From: Mycolicibacterium madagascariense
GTDB taxonomy: Bacteria > Actinomycetota > Actinomycetes > Mycobacteriales > Mycobacteriaceae
Length of the DNA: 64,000 nt
Assembly (NCBI RefSeq): GCF_010729665.1
Contig: NZ_AP022610.1
Span: 248,001 to 312,000 of the forward strand
Reading direction: 5' to 3'
The notes under the pieces were generated by a model, which saw only the letters and a program-made list of their open reading frames with translations, did not search any database and was not told the DNA's origin. Each line of letters starts with the position of its first letter. Within the stretch, counting starts at the first letter, position 1. The position numbers were made by a program, and so were the translations under genes. Below, one piece after another: positions 41,584 through 50,960 of the stretch.

Positions 41584-42753
41584 GTGGTGAGCAATCCCGG
41601 CTGCGAGCCGGCCGTGCCGAGACGGACCGCGCTCAAGCTGCCGTTGGCGCTCACCGGTGCGGCGGCGCTGGCGGGCGCGCCGCGGGCAGCGGCGGCGGAG
41701 GGGCGGGCCCGCTGGTCGGTCGAGCAGGCCAACGCGTGGTACCGGGCGCAACCCCGGCTCCTCGGCGTCAACTACATCCCGGCCAGCGCCGTCAATCAGC
41801 TCGAGATGTTTCAGCCCGCCACCTACGACCCGCAACGCATCGACATCGAACTGGGCATGGCGCACCGCCTGGGGTTCAACGCGGTGCGCGTGTTCCTGCA
41901 CGATCTGCTGTGGACCCAGGACAGACGCGGATTCCTGCGCAGGCTGCTGCAGTTCACGACGATCGCGGCCCGGTACGCCATCAAGCCGCTGTTCGTGTTC
42001 TTCGACTCCTGCTGGGATCCGCACCCGAAGGCCGGCCCGCAGCACGCGCCGGTGCCCGGCGTGCACAACTCGGGCTGGGTGCAGAGTCCCGGTGCCGATC
42101 GTCTCGGCGACCCGGGCTACCGCGCCGTGCTGAAGGACTACGTGACCGGGGTGCTGACCCAGTTCCGCGGTGACGCCCGGATCCTCGGGTGGGACCTGTG
42201 GAACGAACCGGACAATCCCGCCGACGTGTACCGCGCGGTCGAGCGGCCCGACAAGATCCGGCTCGTCGAGGACCTCCTGCCGCAGGTCTTCGACTGGGCC
42301 CGCGCGGTCGATCCGGTGCAACCGCTGACCAGTGCGGTCTGGCAGGGCGCGTGGGCCGACCCGGCGCGGCGCAGCGCCATCGCAAGCATCCAGCTGGACC
42401 AGTCCGACGTCGTCTCGTTCCACTCCTACGCCGACCCGGTGGCCTTCGAGGGCCGCATCGCCGAGCTCGCGCCGCTGCAGCGCCCGATCCTGTGCACCGA
42501 GTACCTAGCCAGAACGCTGGGCAGCAGCGTCGAGGGGGTCCTGCCGGTGGCCGTACGGCACGGCGTCGGGGCGTTCAACTGGGGTCTGGTCGCGGGCAAG
42601 ACCCAGACCTACCTGCCGTGGGATTCCTGGGACCATCCGAACCCCACGCCCGCACAGTGGTTCAGCGATCTGCTGCAGCCCGACGGGCGGCCGTACCGCG
42701 ACAGCGAGGTCAAGACCCTGCGCGGCGTGACACCGCTACTGCGTGCGAAGTAG
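41584..42753 (+). CDS. Secreted glycoside hydrolase, GH5-like (clan A)
   Basis: A 389-residue exported hydrolase. An N-terminal PRRTALKLPLALTGAAALAGAP signal looks Tat-like, with twin Arg. The (beta/alpha)8 domain shows LGVNYIPAS, FNAVRVFLHDLLW, the acid/base Glu in GWDLWNEPDNP and the nucleophile Glu in PILCTEYLARTLG, which are the two clan-A positions. GAFNWGLVAGKTQTYLPWDSW is the substrate-binding loop. It probably cleaves a beta-linked glucan or mannan. GGAAGG lies eight bases before GTG 41584; GTG 41587 is also possible. Its 3' end overlaps the convergent transporter gene by 18 bases. Confidence 0.85.
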   Translation: MVSNPGCEPAVPRRTALKLPLALTGAAALAGAPRAAAAEGRARWSVEQANAWYRAQPRLLGVNYIPASAVNQLEMFQPATYDPQRIDIELGMAHRLGFNAVRVFLHDLLWTQDRRGFLRRLLQFTTIAARYAIKPLFVFFDSCWDPHPKAGPQHAPVPGVHNSGWVQSPGADRLGDPGYRAVLKDYVTGVLTQFRGDARILGWDLWNEPDNPADVYRAVERPDKIRLVEDLLPQVFDWARAVDPVQPLTSAVWQGAWADPARRSAIASIQLDQSDVVSFHSYADPVAFEGRIAELAPLQRPILCTEYLARTLGSSVEGVLPVAVRHGVGAFNWGLVAGKTQTYLPWDSWDHPNPTPAQWFSDLLQPDGRPYRDSEVKTLRGVTPLLRAK

Positions 42754-44721
42754 GTGCCCGACGGACTGCTCGGGAACGATCAGTACCGGGGTGGCCGAAT
42801 GCGCGACGACGGCGGCGGCGACGCTGCCCTGCAGATGGCCCAGCAGCCCGTCGCGCCGATGGGGACCCAGCACGATGATGCTCGCCTCGTGGTCCTCGGC
42901 GGCCTCGACGATGCCCTGCCACGTCGGCGACGCCTCGACCGCGATGCTCCTGGCGTTGAAACCGGCCTGCTCGGCCAGCTCGGCACCGCGCGCAGCGGTC
43001 CGCTCGGCGGCCTGCTTGACCTCGACGGCGCGGTCGGCGTCGAAGTGCGTCGCGTCGACCGGGGTGAACCCGACGTCGACGGGCTGCCACACGCAGACGA
43101 CCAGCGCGTCGCGCCGCGGCGCGAGCTGAGCGGCGGCCCGCCCGATCGCGGACGCCGCGAGGTCGGAACCGTCGTAGGCGATGAGCACGACACCGGTCGG
43201 ACCGGGCGTCCCGTCGAGATCGGAGGCCGGCGTCGGCGCGAACACGGGAGCGGCGGGGGTGCGCGACGGCAGGCCCGGCCGCAGTCGCGCCACAAGCGGT
43301 GGGGAGTACCACGCGGGGTCGTCGCCGTCGAGGAACTGGTCGAGATCGGGTCGCTGCGGCCGGGCGCCGCTGAGCGCGTAGATCGCCACGCCGAACAGCG
43401 CGCCGCCCACCGCGAGGCCCAGGCCGATCCAGAGTGCGTCGTCGGTACCCCTGGTGAGGTCGGTCGAGACCGTCGCGGCGTAGTGGGCCAGGATCGGCGC
43501 GACCATGAACGCGGCGACCGCGCGGAACAGCTCGATGATCGCGAAGACCCGCTGCAGGCTGTTGGACCGCAGCGAGAAACCCGCGACGAAGAGGGCCGGG
43601 GCGACGGTCGCGCCGAGGGCCAGACCGGTGAGCAGCGACGCGAGCAGCAGCAGCGGCTGATTGGTGGGCAGGGCCACCTTGAACACCGCGATGCCGACCG
43701 CCAGCAGGACCATGCCGACCAGGGGCAGGTAGTGCATGGCCCGCCGGGTGATGACGATGCCGAACACCCCGGCCATGATGACGGCGCCGGCGAGCTCGGG
43801 CAGGTACAGCATCCCGACGTGCACCGGGCTGTAGCTCTGCAGCAGCACGTTCGCCGTCAGCGCGGTCGCCGCGACCGAGGACGCCGCCGCGAACAGTGCG
43901 ACGCCGACTCCGGCGACCGGGATGGCGCTGGTGAGCAGCGTGCGCACGGTCAGCAGCGGGCGGCTGGCCCGGAACTGGTAGACGACGAGCCCCACGATGA
44001 GCGCCAGGCCACCGAACATCGGCACGGTCACCATGAGGTCGTCGAACCCGTGGGTCGTGAGCTGGGAGGCGCCGACGAAGGCGGCCGCGCAGCCGACGGC
44101 CGCCATCCCGATGGCCCGCAGATCGCGCGGCGCGTCGAGGTCGGCGGGCGGGGCGTCCTCGAACGTCAGCGCCGCCATCACCAGCGCGAGCACGGCGACG
44201 CCGGCGATGATCCAGAACAGCGGCCGCCATGCGTGGGCCTCGGCCTGCACCCCGCCGAGGAACGGGCCGAGCGCGACCGCGCCGAACACGCACATGTTCA
44301 TGATCACGGCGGTGTTGCGCAGCTTGTCCTTCGGGAAGCCGATCGTCAGCGGCGGGGCGGCGGCGATCAGCAGCATGCTGGTGGCCAGCCCCTGCAGGAC
44401 GTGGCCGCCGATGAACATCGGCGCGTTCACCGCGGCCGCGGAGAGGATCGAACCGACCGCGAGCACCACGGCGTACGCCAGCAGCATCCGGCGTTGCGGA
44501 AGGTGCTGGGCGAATTGGACGGCGAGCACGGTGCCGACGGCGTAGGCCGCGTTGCCGAGCCCGGAGCCCAGGCTCATGGTCTGGGCGGTGGTGCCGAGCT
44601 GTTCGGTGATGATCGGGACGAGCGGATCGATCGCGGCGGACAGCGCGAGGTACGGGATGAGTGCGAGGGTGACCATGGCGGCCACCGCGAAGTAGCGCCC
44701 GGCGAGGGGCCCCTGACGCAT
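42736..44721 (-). CDS. MFS transporter with C-terminal universal stress protein domain
   Basis: A 661-residue fusion. Residues 1-480 are a major facilitator carrier of about 12-14 helices (start GRYFAVAAMVTLALIPYLALSAAIDPLVP; motif GLGNAAYAVGTVLAVQFAQ). After a proline-rich linker (SRTPAAPVFAPTPASDL), residues about 510-650 form a universal stress protein domain: GVVLIAYDGSDLAASAIGRAAAQL, LVVCVWQP, and the ATP-binding signature in IVLGPHRRDGLLGHLQGSVAAAVVAHSATPVLIVP. The Usp part should lie in the cytosol and may gate transport by ATP or stress signals. The substrate is unknown; the fold is of the drug:H+ antiporter type. Monocistronic. Confidence 0.9.
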   Translation of the reverse strand: MRQGPLAGRYFAVAAMVTLALIPYLALSAAIDPLVPIITEQLGTTAQTMSLGSGLGNAAYAVGTVLAVQFAQHLPQRRMLLAYAVVLAVGSILSAAAVNAPMFIGGHVLQGLATSMLLIAAAPPLTIGFPKDKLRNTAVIMNMCVFGAVALGPFLGGVQAEAHAWRPLFWIIAGVAVLALVMAALTFEDAPPADLDAPRDLRAIGMAAVGCAAAFVGASQLTTHGFDDLMVTVPMFGGLALIVGLVVYQFRASRPLLTVRTLLTSAIPVAGVGVALFAAASSVAATALTANVLLQSYSPVHVGMLYLPELAGAVIMAGVFGIVITRRAMHYLPLVGMVLLAVGIAVFKVALPTNQPLLLLASLLTGLALGATVAPALFVAGFSLRSNSLQRVFAIIELFRAVAAFMVAPILAHYAATVSTDLTRGTDDALWIGLGLAVGGALFGVAIYALSGARPQRPDLDQFLDGDDPAWYSPPLVARLRPGLPSRTPAAPVFAPTPASDLDGTPGPTGVVLIAYDGSDLAASAIGRAAAQLAPRRDALVVCVWQPVDVGFTPVDATHFDADRAVEVKQAAERTAARGAELAEQAGFNARSIAVEASPTWQGIVEAAEDHEASIIVLGPHRRDGLLGHLQGSVAAAVVAHSATPVLIVPEQSVGHLLRTQ

Positions 44722-44875
44722 TAGCCGACCCCGATGCCGTCGGTCAGCCGGATGGACGTCGGGATCGGGGCGGGCACACGTGCCTCCAACTTCTGCTCGG
44801 CGGAATCAATTCCCGCACGGACGGTCTTCGCGAGTGGCTGTTCGCGCCCGAAGCACCATCGATCCCGGCCCAACC

Positions 44876-44881
44876 TATAGT
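44876..44881 (+). promoter_or_regulatory. Candidate -10 hexamer (TATAGT) for the MFS gene at 45017
   Basis: TATAGT in a CCTATAGTGACCC context 135 bases upstream of the MFS start, in an otherwise GC-rich 295-base gap. No clear -35. Weak evidence. Confidence 0.3.
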
Positions 44882-45016
44882 GACCCTAGCTAAACGTTCG
44901 CGGTGCGGCCCAGCGTGGGGTCGCGCCTCCCAGCGATGGCGCCTTCCCGGTGACGAACCCCGTACGCGAGGTGCTCCGCCACGGCGATCTGAGCTGGCCA
45001 AGCCAAAGTGCCTGTG

Positions 45017-46264
45017 ATGCAACGACATACCGTTCCCGCCCCGCCGACCCCCGATGCCGACGCGGCGGCGCCACCCACGCCGCAGGTGCGACTCGGGCTG
45101 GTGACCGTGATACTCGCCACCGCATGCGGGCTCGCCGTCGCGAACATCTACTTCGCGCAGCCGATCCTCGACCTGCTCGCCGACTCGTTCCACACCAGCC
45201 AGTCGGCCGCGACGGCGGCGGTGACGCTGGTGCAGATCGGCTACGCGATCGGTCTGGTCCTGCTGCTGCCGATGGGCGATCTGGTGGAGAACCGTCGATT
45301 GACGTCGGGGCTGCTCGTGGTGACGGCGGTGGCGCTGGTGGCTGCGGGGACGGCGCAGCACCTCGGCGTCTTCCTGGTGGCGTCGGTGTTCGTCGGCCTT
45401 ACCTCGGTGGTGGCCCAGATTCTGATTCCGTTCGCGGCGCACCTCGCCCCCGAGGCCAGCCGGGGCCGCATCGTCGGCTGGGTGGGCAGCGGTCTGCTGT
45501 TGGGAATCCTGTTGGCGCGCACCATGTCCAGCTTCGCCGCGGCCGCGTGGGGCTGGCGGGCCATCTTCTTCATCTCCGCGGGTCTGGTGCTGGTGATGTC
45601 GGTCGTGCTGGCGCGGGTGTTGCCCGCCCGCAGGCCCGACCACACCACCGGCTACGCGAGCCTGATGGCGTCGGTGTGGGACCTGGTGCGCACCCAGCCC
45701 GCGCTGCGCAGGCGGGCGCTGTGCCAGGCCTTGCTGTTCGCCTCGTTCAGCGCGTTCTGGACGGGCATCGCCTACCAGCTGATCGCCGTGCACCACTTCG
45801 ACCAGACGCAGGTCGGGCTGTTCGCCCTCGTCGGGGCGGTCGGGGTGGTGGCGTCACCGGTCGCGGGCCGCATCGCCGACCGCGGCGACCGCCTGGCGAG
45901 CGGAGTCGCCCTGCTCATTGCGACGGCCGCGATGGTCGTGGCCGGCTGGGGTGCGGACAGCGTGGTCGCCCTCGGGGTCGCGGCGGTGCTGCTCGACGTC
46001 GGCATGACGGCCCATCAGGTGTTGAGCCAGCGCGAGATCTATCAGCTCCGCCCCGATGCCCGCGCCAGGATCAACACCGTCTACATGGGTGGCGTGTTCG
46101 GCGGCGGTGCGCTCGGGTCGGCGCTCGCGGGCGTCCTGCACGGTCGGTGGGGTTGGCACGGCATCGCGATCGCCGGGATCGCGCTGTCGGCAGCGTCGTT
46201 CGCCGTGTGGGCGACCAGCCGGTTGAGGAGCCGGCGGCGTGTCGCGCAACCGATCGGAGAATAG
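45017..46264 (+). CDS. MFS transporter (drug/sugar efflux type)
   Basis: A 415-residue major facilitator carrier with 12 hydrophobic helices. Helix 1 is VTVILATACGLAVANIYFAQPILDLLAD, typical of the AraJ/YcaD-like bacterial efflux group. The cytosolic loop 2-3 has GDLVENRRL in place of the standard GxxxDRxGRR, and loop 8-9 has GRIADRGDRLASG. It probably exports a small organic compound. ATG 45017 is used; GTG 45008 and GTG 45014 are in frame and no ribosome site is strong. The LLM oxidoreductase gene follows 44 bases later on the same strand and may share the transcript. Confidence 0.87.
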   Translation: MQRHTVPAPPTPDADAAAPPTPQVRLGLVTVILATACGLAVANIYFAQPILDLLADSFHTSQSAATAAVTLVQIGYAIGLVLLLPMGDLVENRRLTSGLLVVTAVALVAAGTAQHLGVFLVASVFVGLTSVVAQILIPFAAHLAPEASRGRIVGWVGSGLLLGILLARTMSSFAAAAWGWRAIFFISAGLVLVMSVVLARVLPARRPDHTTGYASLMASVWDLVRTQPALRRRALCQALLFASFSAFWTGIAYQLIAVHHFDQTQVGLFALVGAVGVVASPVAGRIADRGDRLASGVALLIATAAMVVAGWGADSVVALGVAAVLLDVGMTAHQVLSQREIYQLRPDARARINTVYMGGVFGGGALGSALAGVLHGRWGWHGIAIAGIALSAASFAVWATSRLRSRRRVAQPIGE

Positions 46265-46308
46265 TGGGCAGTGGTGTTCCCATCCGAGACGTCGACAAGG
46301 TGAGGCTC

Positions 46309-47139
46309 ATGAAATTCGGAATCTCCACGTTCGTCACAGACGACGGCATCGACACGGTGTCCCTCGCCACGGCCATCGAGGAGCGGGGCTTCGCGTCGCT
46401 CGTGATCGCCGAGCACACCCACATCCCGGTCAGCCGGGAGTCGGCCTACCCCGGCGGCGGGGAACTGCCCGACATGTACTACCGGACCCTGGATCCCTTC
46501 GTGACGCTCGCCGCGGCCGCCGCGGTCACGTCGACGATCGAGCTGATCACCGGCATCGCCCTACTGATCCAGCGCGACCCGATCATCACCGCCAAGGAGA
46601 CCGCGAGCATCGACCTGATCTCCGGCGGTCGCTTCGGCTTCGGCGTCGGCGCCGGCTGGAACCTCGAGGAGCTGCGCGACCACGGCACCGACCCGAAGAC
46701 CCGCGGCGCCCTGCTCGACGAGCGCATCGAGGCGATCAAGGCGCTGTGGACGACCGAACCCGCCGAGTACCACGGGAAGTTCGTCGACTTCGATCCCGCC
46801 TACCAGCGGCCGAAGCCGGTGCAGCAGCCGCATCCGCCGATCTTCGTCGGCGGCGACTCCGACGCCACGGTCAAGCGCGTCGTGCGCCACGATGCGGGCT
46901 GGATCGCGAATCCGCTTCCGGCCGAACGGCTGAGCAAGCGCATCGAGCAGATGCGCGACGGCCTGGGCCACGACGTCCGGTTGGCGACGTTCGGCACGCC
47001 GCAGGATCCCGACTACTGGCGCACCCTCGAGGAGTTGGGCTTCGGCCAGGCCGCGCTGATGCTGCCCACCAAGCCCCGCGACGAGTCGCTGCGGCTGCTC
47101 GACGAGTACGCCGAGGCCGTCGCGACGTACCGCGGCTGA
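46309..47139 (+). CDS. LLM-class (luciferase-like) F420-dependent oxidoreductase
   Basis: A 276-residue TIM-barrel enzyme of the luciferase-like monooxygenase family, of the F420-dependent kind that is abundant in mycobacteria. Features: MKFGISTFVTDDGIDTVSLATAIEERGFASLVIAEH, then IELITGIALLIQRDPIITAKETASIDLISGGRFGFGVGAGWNLEEL, the canonical cofactor region, and PPIFVGGDSD. ATG 46309 has an AAGGTGAGG ribosome site. F420 and not FMN is inferred from the organism and family. It follows an MFS gene and precedes the formaldehyde dehydrogenase gene by 147 bases. Substrate unknown. Confidence 0.9.
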   Translation: MKFGISTFVTDDGIDTVSLATAIEERGFASLVIAEHTHIPVSRESAYPGGGELPDMYYRTLDPFVTLAAAAAVTSTIELITGIALLIQRDPIITAKETASIDLISGGRFGFGVGAGWNLEELRDHGTDPKTRGALLDERIEAIKALWTTEPAEYHGKFVDFDPAYQRPKPVQQPHPPIFVGGDSDATVKRVVRHDAGWIANPLPAERLSKRIEQMRDGLGHDVRLATFGTPQDPDYWRTLEELGFGQAALMLPTKPRDESLRLLDEYAEAVATYRG

Positions 47140-47286
47140 GCCGAAAGCCCACCCAACGGCGAGGTTTTGGCGGAGCCTCGCCGAAGGCCCACTGAAGTGG
47201 GGCCGACGTGCCTAGGCTCGATCCCAGGACGCGCGGGCCCAACGGAGAGCCTGCTGCGGTCACCGCGAGTCCGGTTGGGAAACGTC

Positions 47287-48504
47287 ATGTCTGGCAACCG
47301 GATCGTGGTCTACAAGGGCCCAGGGAAAGTGGCCGTCGAGACCATCGACTACCCCAAACTGGAAGTGCCCGCCGAAGTCGCCAGCGCCATGGGCATGAGC
47401 CGCAAGGCCGACCACGGCGTCATCCTCAAGTGCGTGTCGACGAACATCTGCGGCTCCGATCAACACATGGTGCGCGGCCGCACGACGGCACCGATCGGGC
47501 AGACCCTCGGGCACGAGATCACCGGCGAGGTCGTCGAAAAGGGTTCCGACGTCCAGTTCCTGGAGATCGGTGACCTCTGCACGGTGCCGTTCAACATCGC
47601 GTGCGGCCGGTGCCGCAACTGTCGCGAGCAAGCGACGGGCGTGTGCCTCAACGTCAACCCGGCCCGCGCCGGCTCGGCCTACGGCTACGTCGACATGGGT
47701 GGCTGGCTCGGCGGCCAGGCCGACTACGTCATGGTGCCCTTCGCGGACTTCAACCTGCTGAAGTTCCCCGACCGCGACGCTGCGCTGGCCAAGATCCGCG
47801 ACCTCACCATGCTGTCGGACATCTTTCCGACGGGCTATCACGGGGCGAAGACCGCGGGCGTCACCACGGGGTCGACGGTCTACGTCGCGGGTGCCGGGCC
47901 GGTCGGGCTCGCGGCGGCGTACTCGGCGCAACTGCTGGGCGCCGCGGTCGTGATCGTCGGTGACCTCAACGCCGAGCGGCTCAAGCAGGCCGAGTCGTTC
48001 GGGTGCGAGACCGTCGACGTCGGCGCCGACGCCGCGCTGGAGGATCAGATCGCCGAGATCCTCGGCACGAACGAGGTCGACTGCGCCGTCGACGCGGTCG
48101 GCTTCGAGGCCAGCGGTCACGGCCACCAGGCGGGTGAGCAGCCCGCCGCCGTCCTCAACTCGATCATGAGCCTGACGCGGGCCGGCGGTGCGCTCGGCAT
48201 TCCCGGTCTGTACGTCACGGGCGATCCCGGCGCCGGTGACGACGACGCCAAGGAGGGCACCCTCAAGGTCCGGTTGGGCCTCGGCTGGGCCAAGAGTCAC
48301 AGCTTCTTCACCGGCCAGTGCCCGGTGCTCAAGTACAACCGCGGGTTGATGATGAGCATCCTGCACGACAAGGCGCACATCGCCGACGCGGTCAACGCCA
48401 CGGTGATCACCCTCGACGACGCGCCGCGCGGATACGCCGAATTCGACTCGGGCGTCGCGCAGAAGTTCGTCCTGGACCCGCACGGCATGGTGCCCGCGGG
48501 CTGA
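47287..48504 (+). CDS. fdhA: Glutathione-independent formaldehyde dehydrogenase (zinc alcohol dehydrogenase family)
   Basis: A 405-residue zinc-dependent dehydrogenase matching the NAD-linked, glutathione-independent formaldehyde dehydrogenase type. The catalytic zinc region has STNICGSDQHMVRG and GQTLGHEITGEV. The structural zinc lobe shows ACGRCRNCREQATGVCLN. The cofactor site is VYVAGAGPVGLAAAYSAQLLGAAVVIVGD. The start MSGNRIVVYKGPGKVAVETI and the long C-terminal loop agree with the Pseudomonas enzyme family. It detoxifies formaldehyde or dismutates aldehydes. ATG 47287 is supported by family length. No other C1 gene is adjacent, so it is probably housekeeping. Confidence 0.93.
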   Translation: MSGNRIVVYKGPGKVAVETIDYPKLEVPAEVASAMGMSRKADHGVILKCVSTNICGSDQHMVRGRTTAPIGQTLGHEITGEVVEKGSDVQFLEIGDLCTVPFNIACGRCRNCREQATGVCLNVNPARAGSAYGYVDMGGWLGGQADYVMVPFADFNLLKFPDRDAALAKIRDLTMLSDIFPTGYHGAKTAGVTTGSTVYVAGAGPVGLAAAYSAQLLGAAVVIVGDLNAERLKQAESFGCETVDVGADAALEDQIAEILGTNEVDCAVDAVGFEASGHGHQAGEQPAAVLNSIMSLTRAGGALGIPGLYVTGDPGAGDDDAKEGTLKVRLGLGWAKSHSFFTGQCPVLKYNRGLMMSILHDKAHIADAVNATVITLDDAPRGYAEFDSGVAQKFVLDPHGMVPAG

Positions 48505-48532
48505 CGCGGGACCGCTCGCCTATGGTCGAGCG

Positions 48533-49249
48533 GTGACCATCAGCTACGACGACGCGCTGCGTGACCGGATCCGGGAGCGGCTGGCCGAGCACCCGCGACG
48601 CGAGGTGATCGACCCGACCAAGCGGCGCGCGGCCGTCGCGGTGGTGCTCGTCGACTCCGATCCCGGCGAGGATCGGGTCGACCCGGCCCCCGTCGACGAG
48701 TGGATCGACGGCAGGCCGATGGAGCCGGGCCTGGACGGTCGCATGGTCGGCGTCTCGGGTGGTGCGGCATTCCTGTTGTGCCGCAGGGCAATGCGGCTCC
48801 GCGCGCACGCCGCGCAGTGGGCGCTCCCCGGTGGCCGCATCGACGAGGGCGAGACCGTCGTCGACGCGGCGCTGCGCGAACTCGACGAGGAACTGGGCAT
48901 CGCGCTCGGCGAGGAGGCGGTACTCGGTCTGCTCGACGACTACCCGACGCGGTCGGGGTACGTCATCACCCCGGTGGTGCTGTGGGGTGGGGGCAGGCTC
49001 GACCCCCGTCCCGCGCCGGCCGAGGTCGTGGCCGCCTACCGGGTGGGCCTGCACGAACTGCAGCGCGAGGACTCACCGCGCTTCCTCACCATCCCGGAGA
49101 GTCCGCGCCCCGTCGTGCAGATCCCGTTGGGGCACGACCTGATTCACGCTCCGACGGGTGCGGTGCTGCTGCAGGTGCGCTGGTGGTGTCTGGAGGGTCG
49201 CCACGATCCGGTGGACCAGTTGGAGCAACCGGTCTTCGCCTGGCGGTAG
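48533..49249 (+). CDS. Nudix hydrolase, CoA-pyrophosphatase-like
   Basis: A 238-residue Nudix protein. The box GGRIDEGETVVDAALRELDEELGI fits G-x5-E-x7-REUxEExGU. An N-terminal helix pair (DDALRDRIRERLAEHPRREV), LLCRRAMRLRAHAAQWALPGG and a C-terminal HAPTGAVLLQ segment resemble NudL/YeaB-type CoA diphosphatases that cleave CoA and its esters. The start is GTG 48533, 28 bases after fdhA. The insertion between residues 45 and 70 (DEWIDGRPMEPGLDGR) is unusual. A second Nudix gene follows 17 bases later, so they probably share a transcript. Confidence 0.87.
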   Translation: MTISYDDALRDRIRERLAEHPRREVIDPTKRRAAVAVVLVDSDPGEDRVDPAPVDEWIDGRPMEPGLDGRMVGVSGGAAFLLCRRAMRLRAHAAQWALPGGRIDEGETVVDAALRELDEELGIALGEEAVLGLLDDYPTRSGYVITPVVLWGGGRLDPRPAPAEVVAAYRVGLHELQREDSPRFLTIPESPRPVVQIPLGHDLIHAPTGAVLLQVRWWCLEGRHDPVDQLEQPVFAWR

Positions 49250-49266
49250 CCCGCTAGATTGGGCCC

Positions 49267-49743
49267 GTGCCGATCCCGGAGTTCATCGTCGCGCTGCGCA
49301 GGCAGGTGGGGCACGCACCGCTGTGGCTGCCCGGCGCGACCGCCGTCGTCGTGCGCGACGGTCACGTGCTGCTGGTGCGCCGCGCCGACAGCGGGGCGTG
49401 GACACCGGTGACGGGCATCGTCGAACCGGGGGAGAACCCCGCCGACTGCGCGGTCCGGGAGGTGCTGGAGGAGAGCGGCGTGCACGCGGTGGCCCGACGC
49501 CTGGCGTGGGTGCACGTCTCGGCGCCGGTCGTGCACGTCAACGGCGATCACGCCCAGTATCTGGACCACGTGTTCGCGATGGAGTGGGTCGCCGGTGAAC
49601 CGTTCGCCGCCGACGACGAGAGCACCGCGGCGGGCTGGTTCGACCTGACCGCGCTGCCGCCCATGTCGACCGACATGGGCAACCGCATCGCCCGCGCCTG
49701 TGACGAGAACCCCACGGCGGCAACGGTATTCGACGCGAGCTAG
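49267..49743 (+). CDS. Nudix hydrolase (MutT-like)
   Basis: A 158-residue small Nudix enzyme, related to MutT/NudG-type nucleotide diphosphatases. The catalytic box is GIVEPGENPADCAVREVLEESGV (Glu in REVLEE). The N-terminal strand is TAVVVRDGHVLLVRRADSGAWTPV. It starts at GTG 49267. It overlaps the stop of the convergent MFS gene by four bases. It is not a close paralogue of the neighbouring Nudix protein, so each probably has its own substrate: ADP-ribose or an oxidised nucleotide is possible. Confidence 0.87.
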   Translation: MPIPEFIVALRRQVGHAPLWLPGATAVVVRDGHVLLVRRADSGAWTPVTGIVEPGENPADCAVREVLEESGVHAVARRLAWVHVSAPVVHVNGDHAQYLDHVFAMEWVAGEPFAADDESTAAGWFDLTALPPMSTDMGNRIARACDENPTAATVFDAS

Positions 49744-50960
49744 GTGGTCGGTGCCAGGTGCTTGGACCAGCCCGTCGCACAGCAGATCGAGCACACCAGC
49801 GCCAGCAGCCCCACCGCGGTCAGCATCACCGGATAGCTAAAGTAGTGCGCCAGCGCGGCGAGCACGGCGGGCAGCAGGAAGCCCAGGTAGGCCAGGGAGT
49901 AGTAGACACCCGAGATGCCGGCGAGCTCGTCGGGATCGGCGATGCGCTGAATCTCGAGCAGTCCGGACACGATGGCGATGCCGTAGGCGCAGCCCAGGAG
50001 CATCGCAACCACCAGCGCCAAGAGGACCGACCGAGTGACCGCGGTGGCCACGGCGGCGAACACGCCGCAGGCCATCAGCACCATCGACACGACGATCGCC
50101 CTGGCACTGGAGTGGTCGTCGAGACGCCTCGCGATGGGTTGGACCAGCACCCCGCACACCAGGGTCAGAACCGTCAGGCCTGCGGTGTACGGCAGCGCCC
50201 AGCGGCCGAGCTCGTCGGCGACGAGAGCCGGGATGATCGCGTACGCGATGGCCGCCGACCCAAAGATCCACGGCGCCATGGGAATCACGACGTGCACGAA
50301 GCGGCGGTGGGCGGCCGCGGGAACGCGCAGACCCTGCAGGATGGTCCCGCCGCCGCGGCCCTCCCGCGTCTCGACGGAGTAGCGGTGCACGACCCAGATG
50401 GCGGGCAGGCAGAGCGCCGCGTGCAGTACGTACGCGAGCACCAGCGGGAGGGGCGCCAGCGCCGCGAGCAGACCGGCGAAGAGCGGTCCGAGCGCCAGGC
50501 CGACCGACAGGCAGATCGACGCACGCCTCGCGCCGGCCCCCGGCGAGGCGTCGTCGTGCGGCGGGCGCGAGAGCTCGGTGATCCAGGCCGAGCCGACGGC
50601 CATCGCGATGCCGACGGCCAGACCGCTGAGCAGCCGGCCGGCGAACAGTGCCGAGAAGCCGAGGACGTCGCCGGCGGCGAGGATGACGCTGCCCAGCAGC
50701 GAGCTGACGAGGCCGGCCAGCAGCACGCGGCGCCTGCCGTGCCGGTCGGAGAGCACCGAGGCGAGCAGGAGGCCGGGAATGAGTCCGAGCACGTAGGCGC
50801 CGAGCAGGACGTCGACGTCGACGCGGCTGTAGCCGGACTGCTGGGTGTAGGCGATGAGCAGCGGGGTGAACTGGTTTCCGCCCCAGCCGATGCAGCCGAC
50901 GGCGAGTGCCACGGCGACCCACGGGCGCACGGCAGCGGCGGTCTCGGTGTTGGTCGTCAT
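49740..50960 (-). CDS. MFS transporter, GntR-linked
   Basis: A 406-residue major facilitator permease of 12 helices. Helix 1 carries VAVALAVGCIGWGGNQFTPLL, and loop 2-3 has the family motif SDRHGRRRVLLAG, followed by GRLLSGLAVGIAMAVGSAWITEL. Small hydrophilic N-terminus MTTNTETAAAVRP. It is translationally coupled to the upstream GntR gene (ATGA at 50957-50960), so it is most likely the regulated target. The family is of the drug/metabolite efflux sort; the compound is unknown. It converges with the Nudix gene. Confidence 0.88.
   Translation of the reverse strand: MTTNTETAAAVRPWVAVALAVGCIGWGGNQFTPLLIAYTQQSGYSRVDVDVLLGAYVLGLIPGLLLASVLSDRHGRRRVLLAGLVSSLLGSVILAAGDVLGFSALFAGRLLSGLAVGIAMAVGSAWITELSRPPHDDASPGAGARRASICLSVGLALGPLFAGLLAALAPLPLVLAYVLHAALCLPAIWVVHRYSVETREGRGGGTILQGLRVPAAAHRRFVHVVIPMAPWIFGSAAIAYAIIPALVADELGRWALPYTAGLTVLTLVCGVLVQPIARRLDDHSSARAIVVSMVLMACGVFAAVATAVTRSVLLALVVAMLLGCAYGIAIVSGLLEIQRIADPDELAGISGVYYSLAYLGFLLPAVLAALAHYFSYPVMLTAVGLLALVCSICCATGWSKHLAPTT

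Noticed and set aside
42754..44724. 656-codon plus-strand frame opposite the MFS-Usp gene
   Set aside because: Shadow frame; the minus strand shows membrane helices and a Usp motif.
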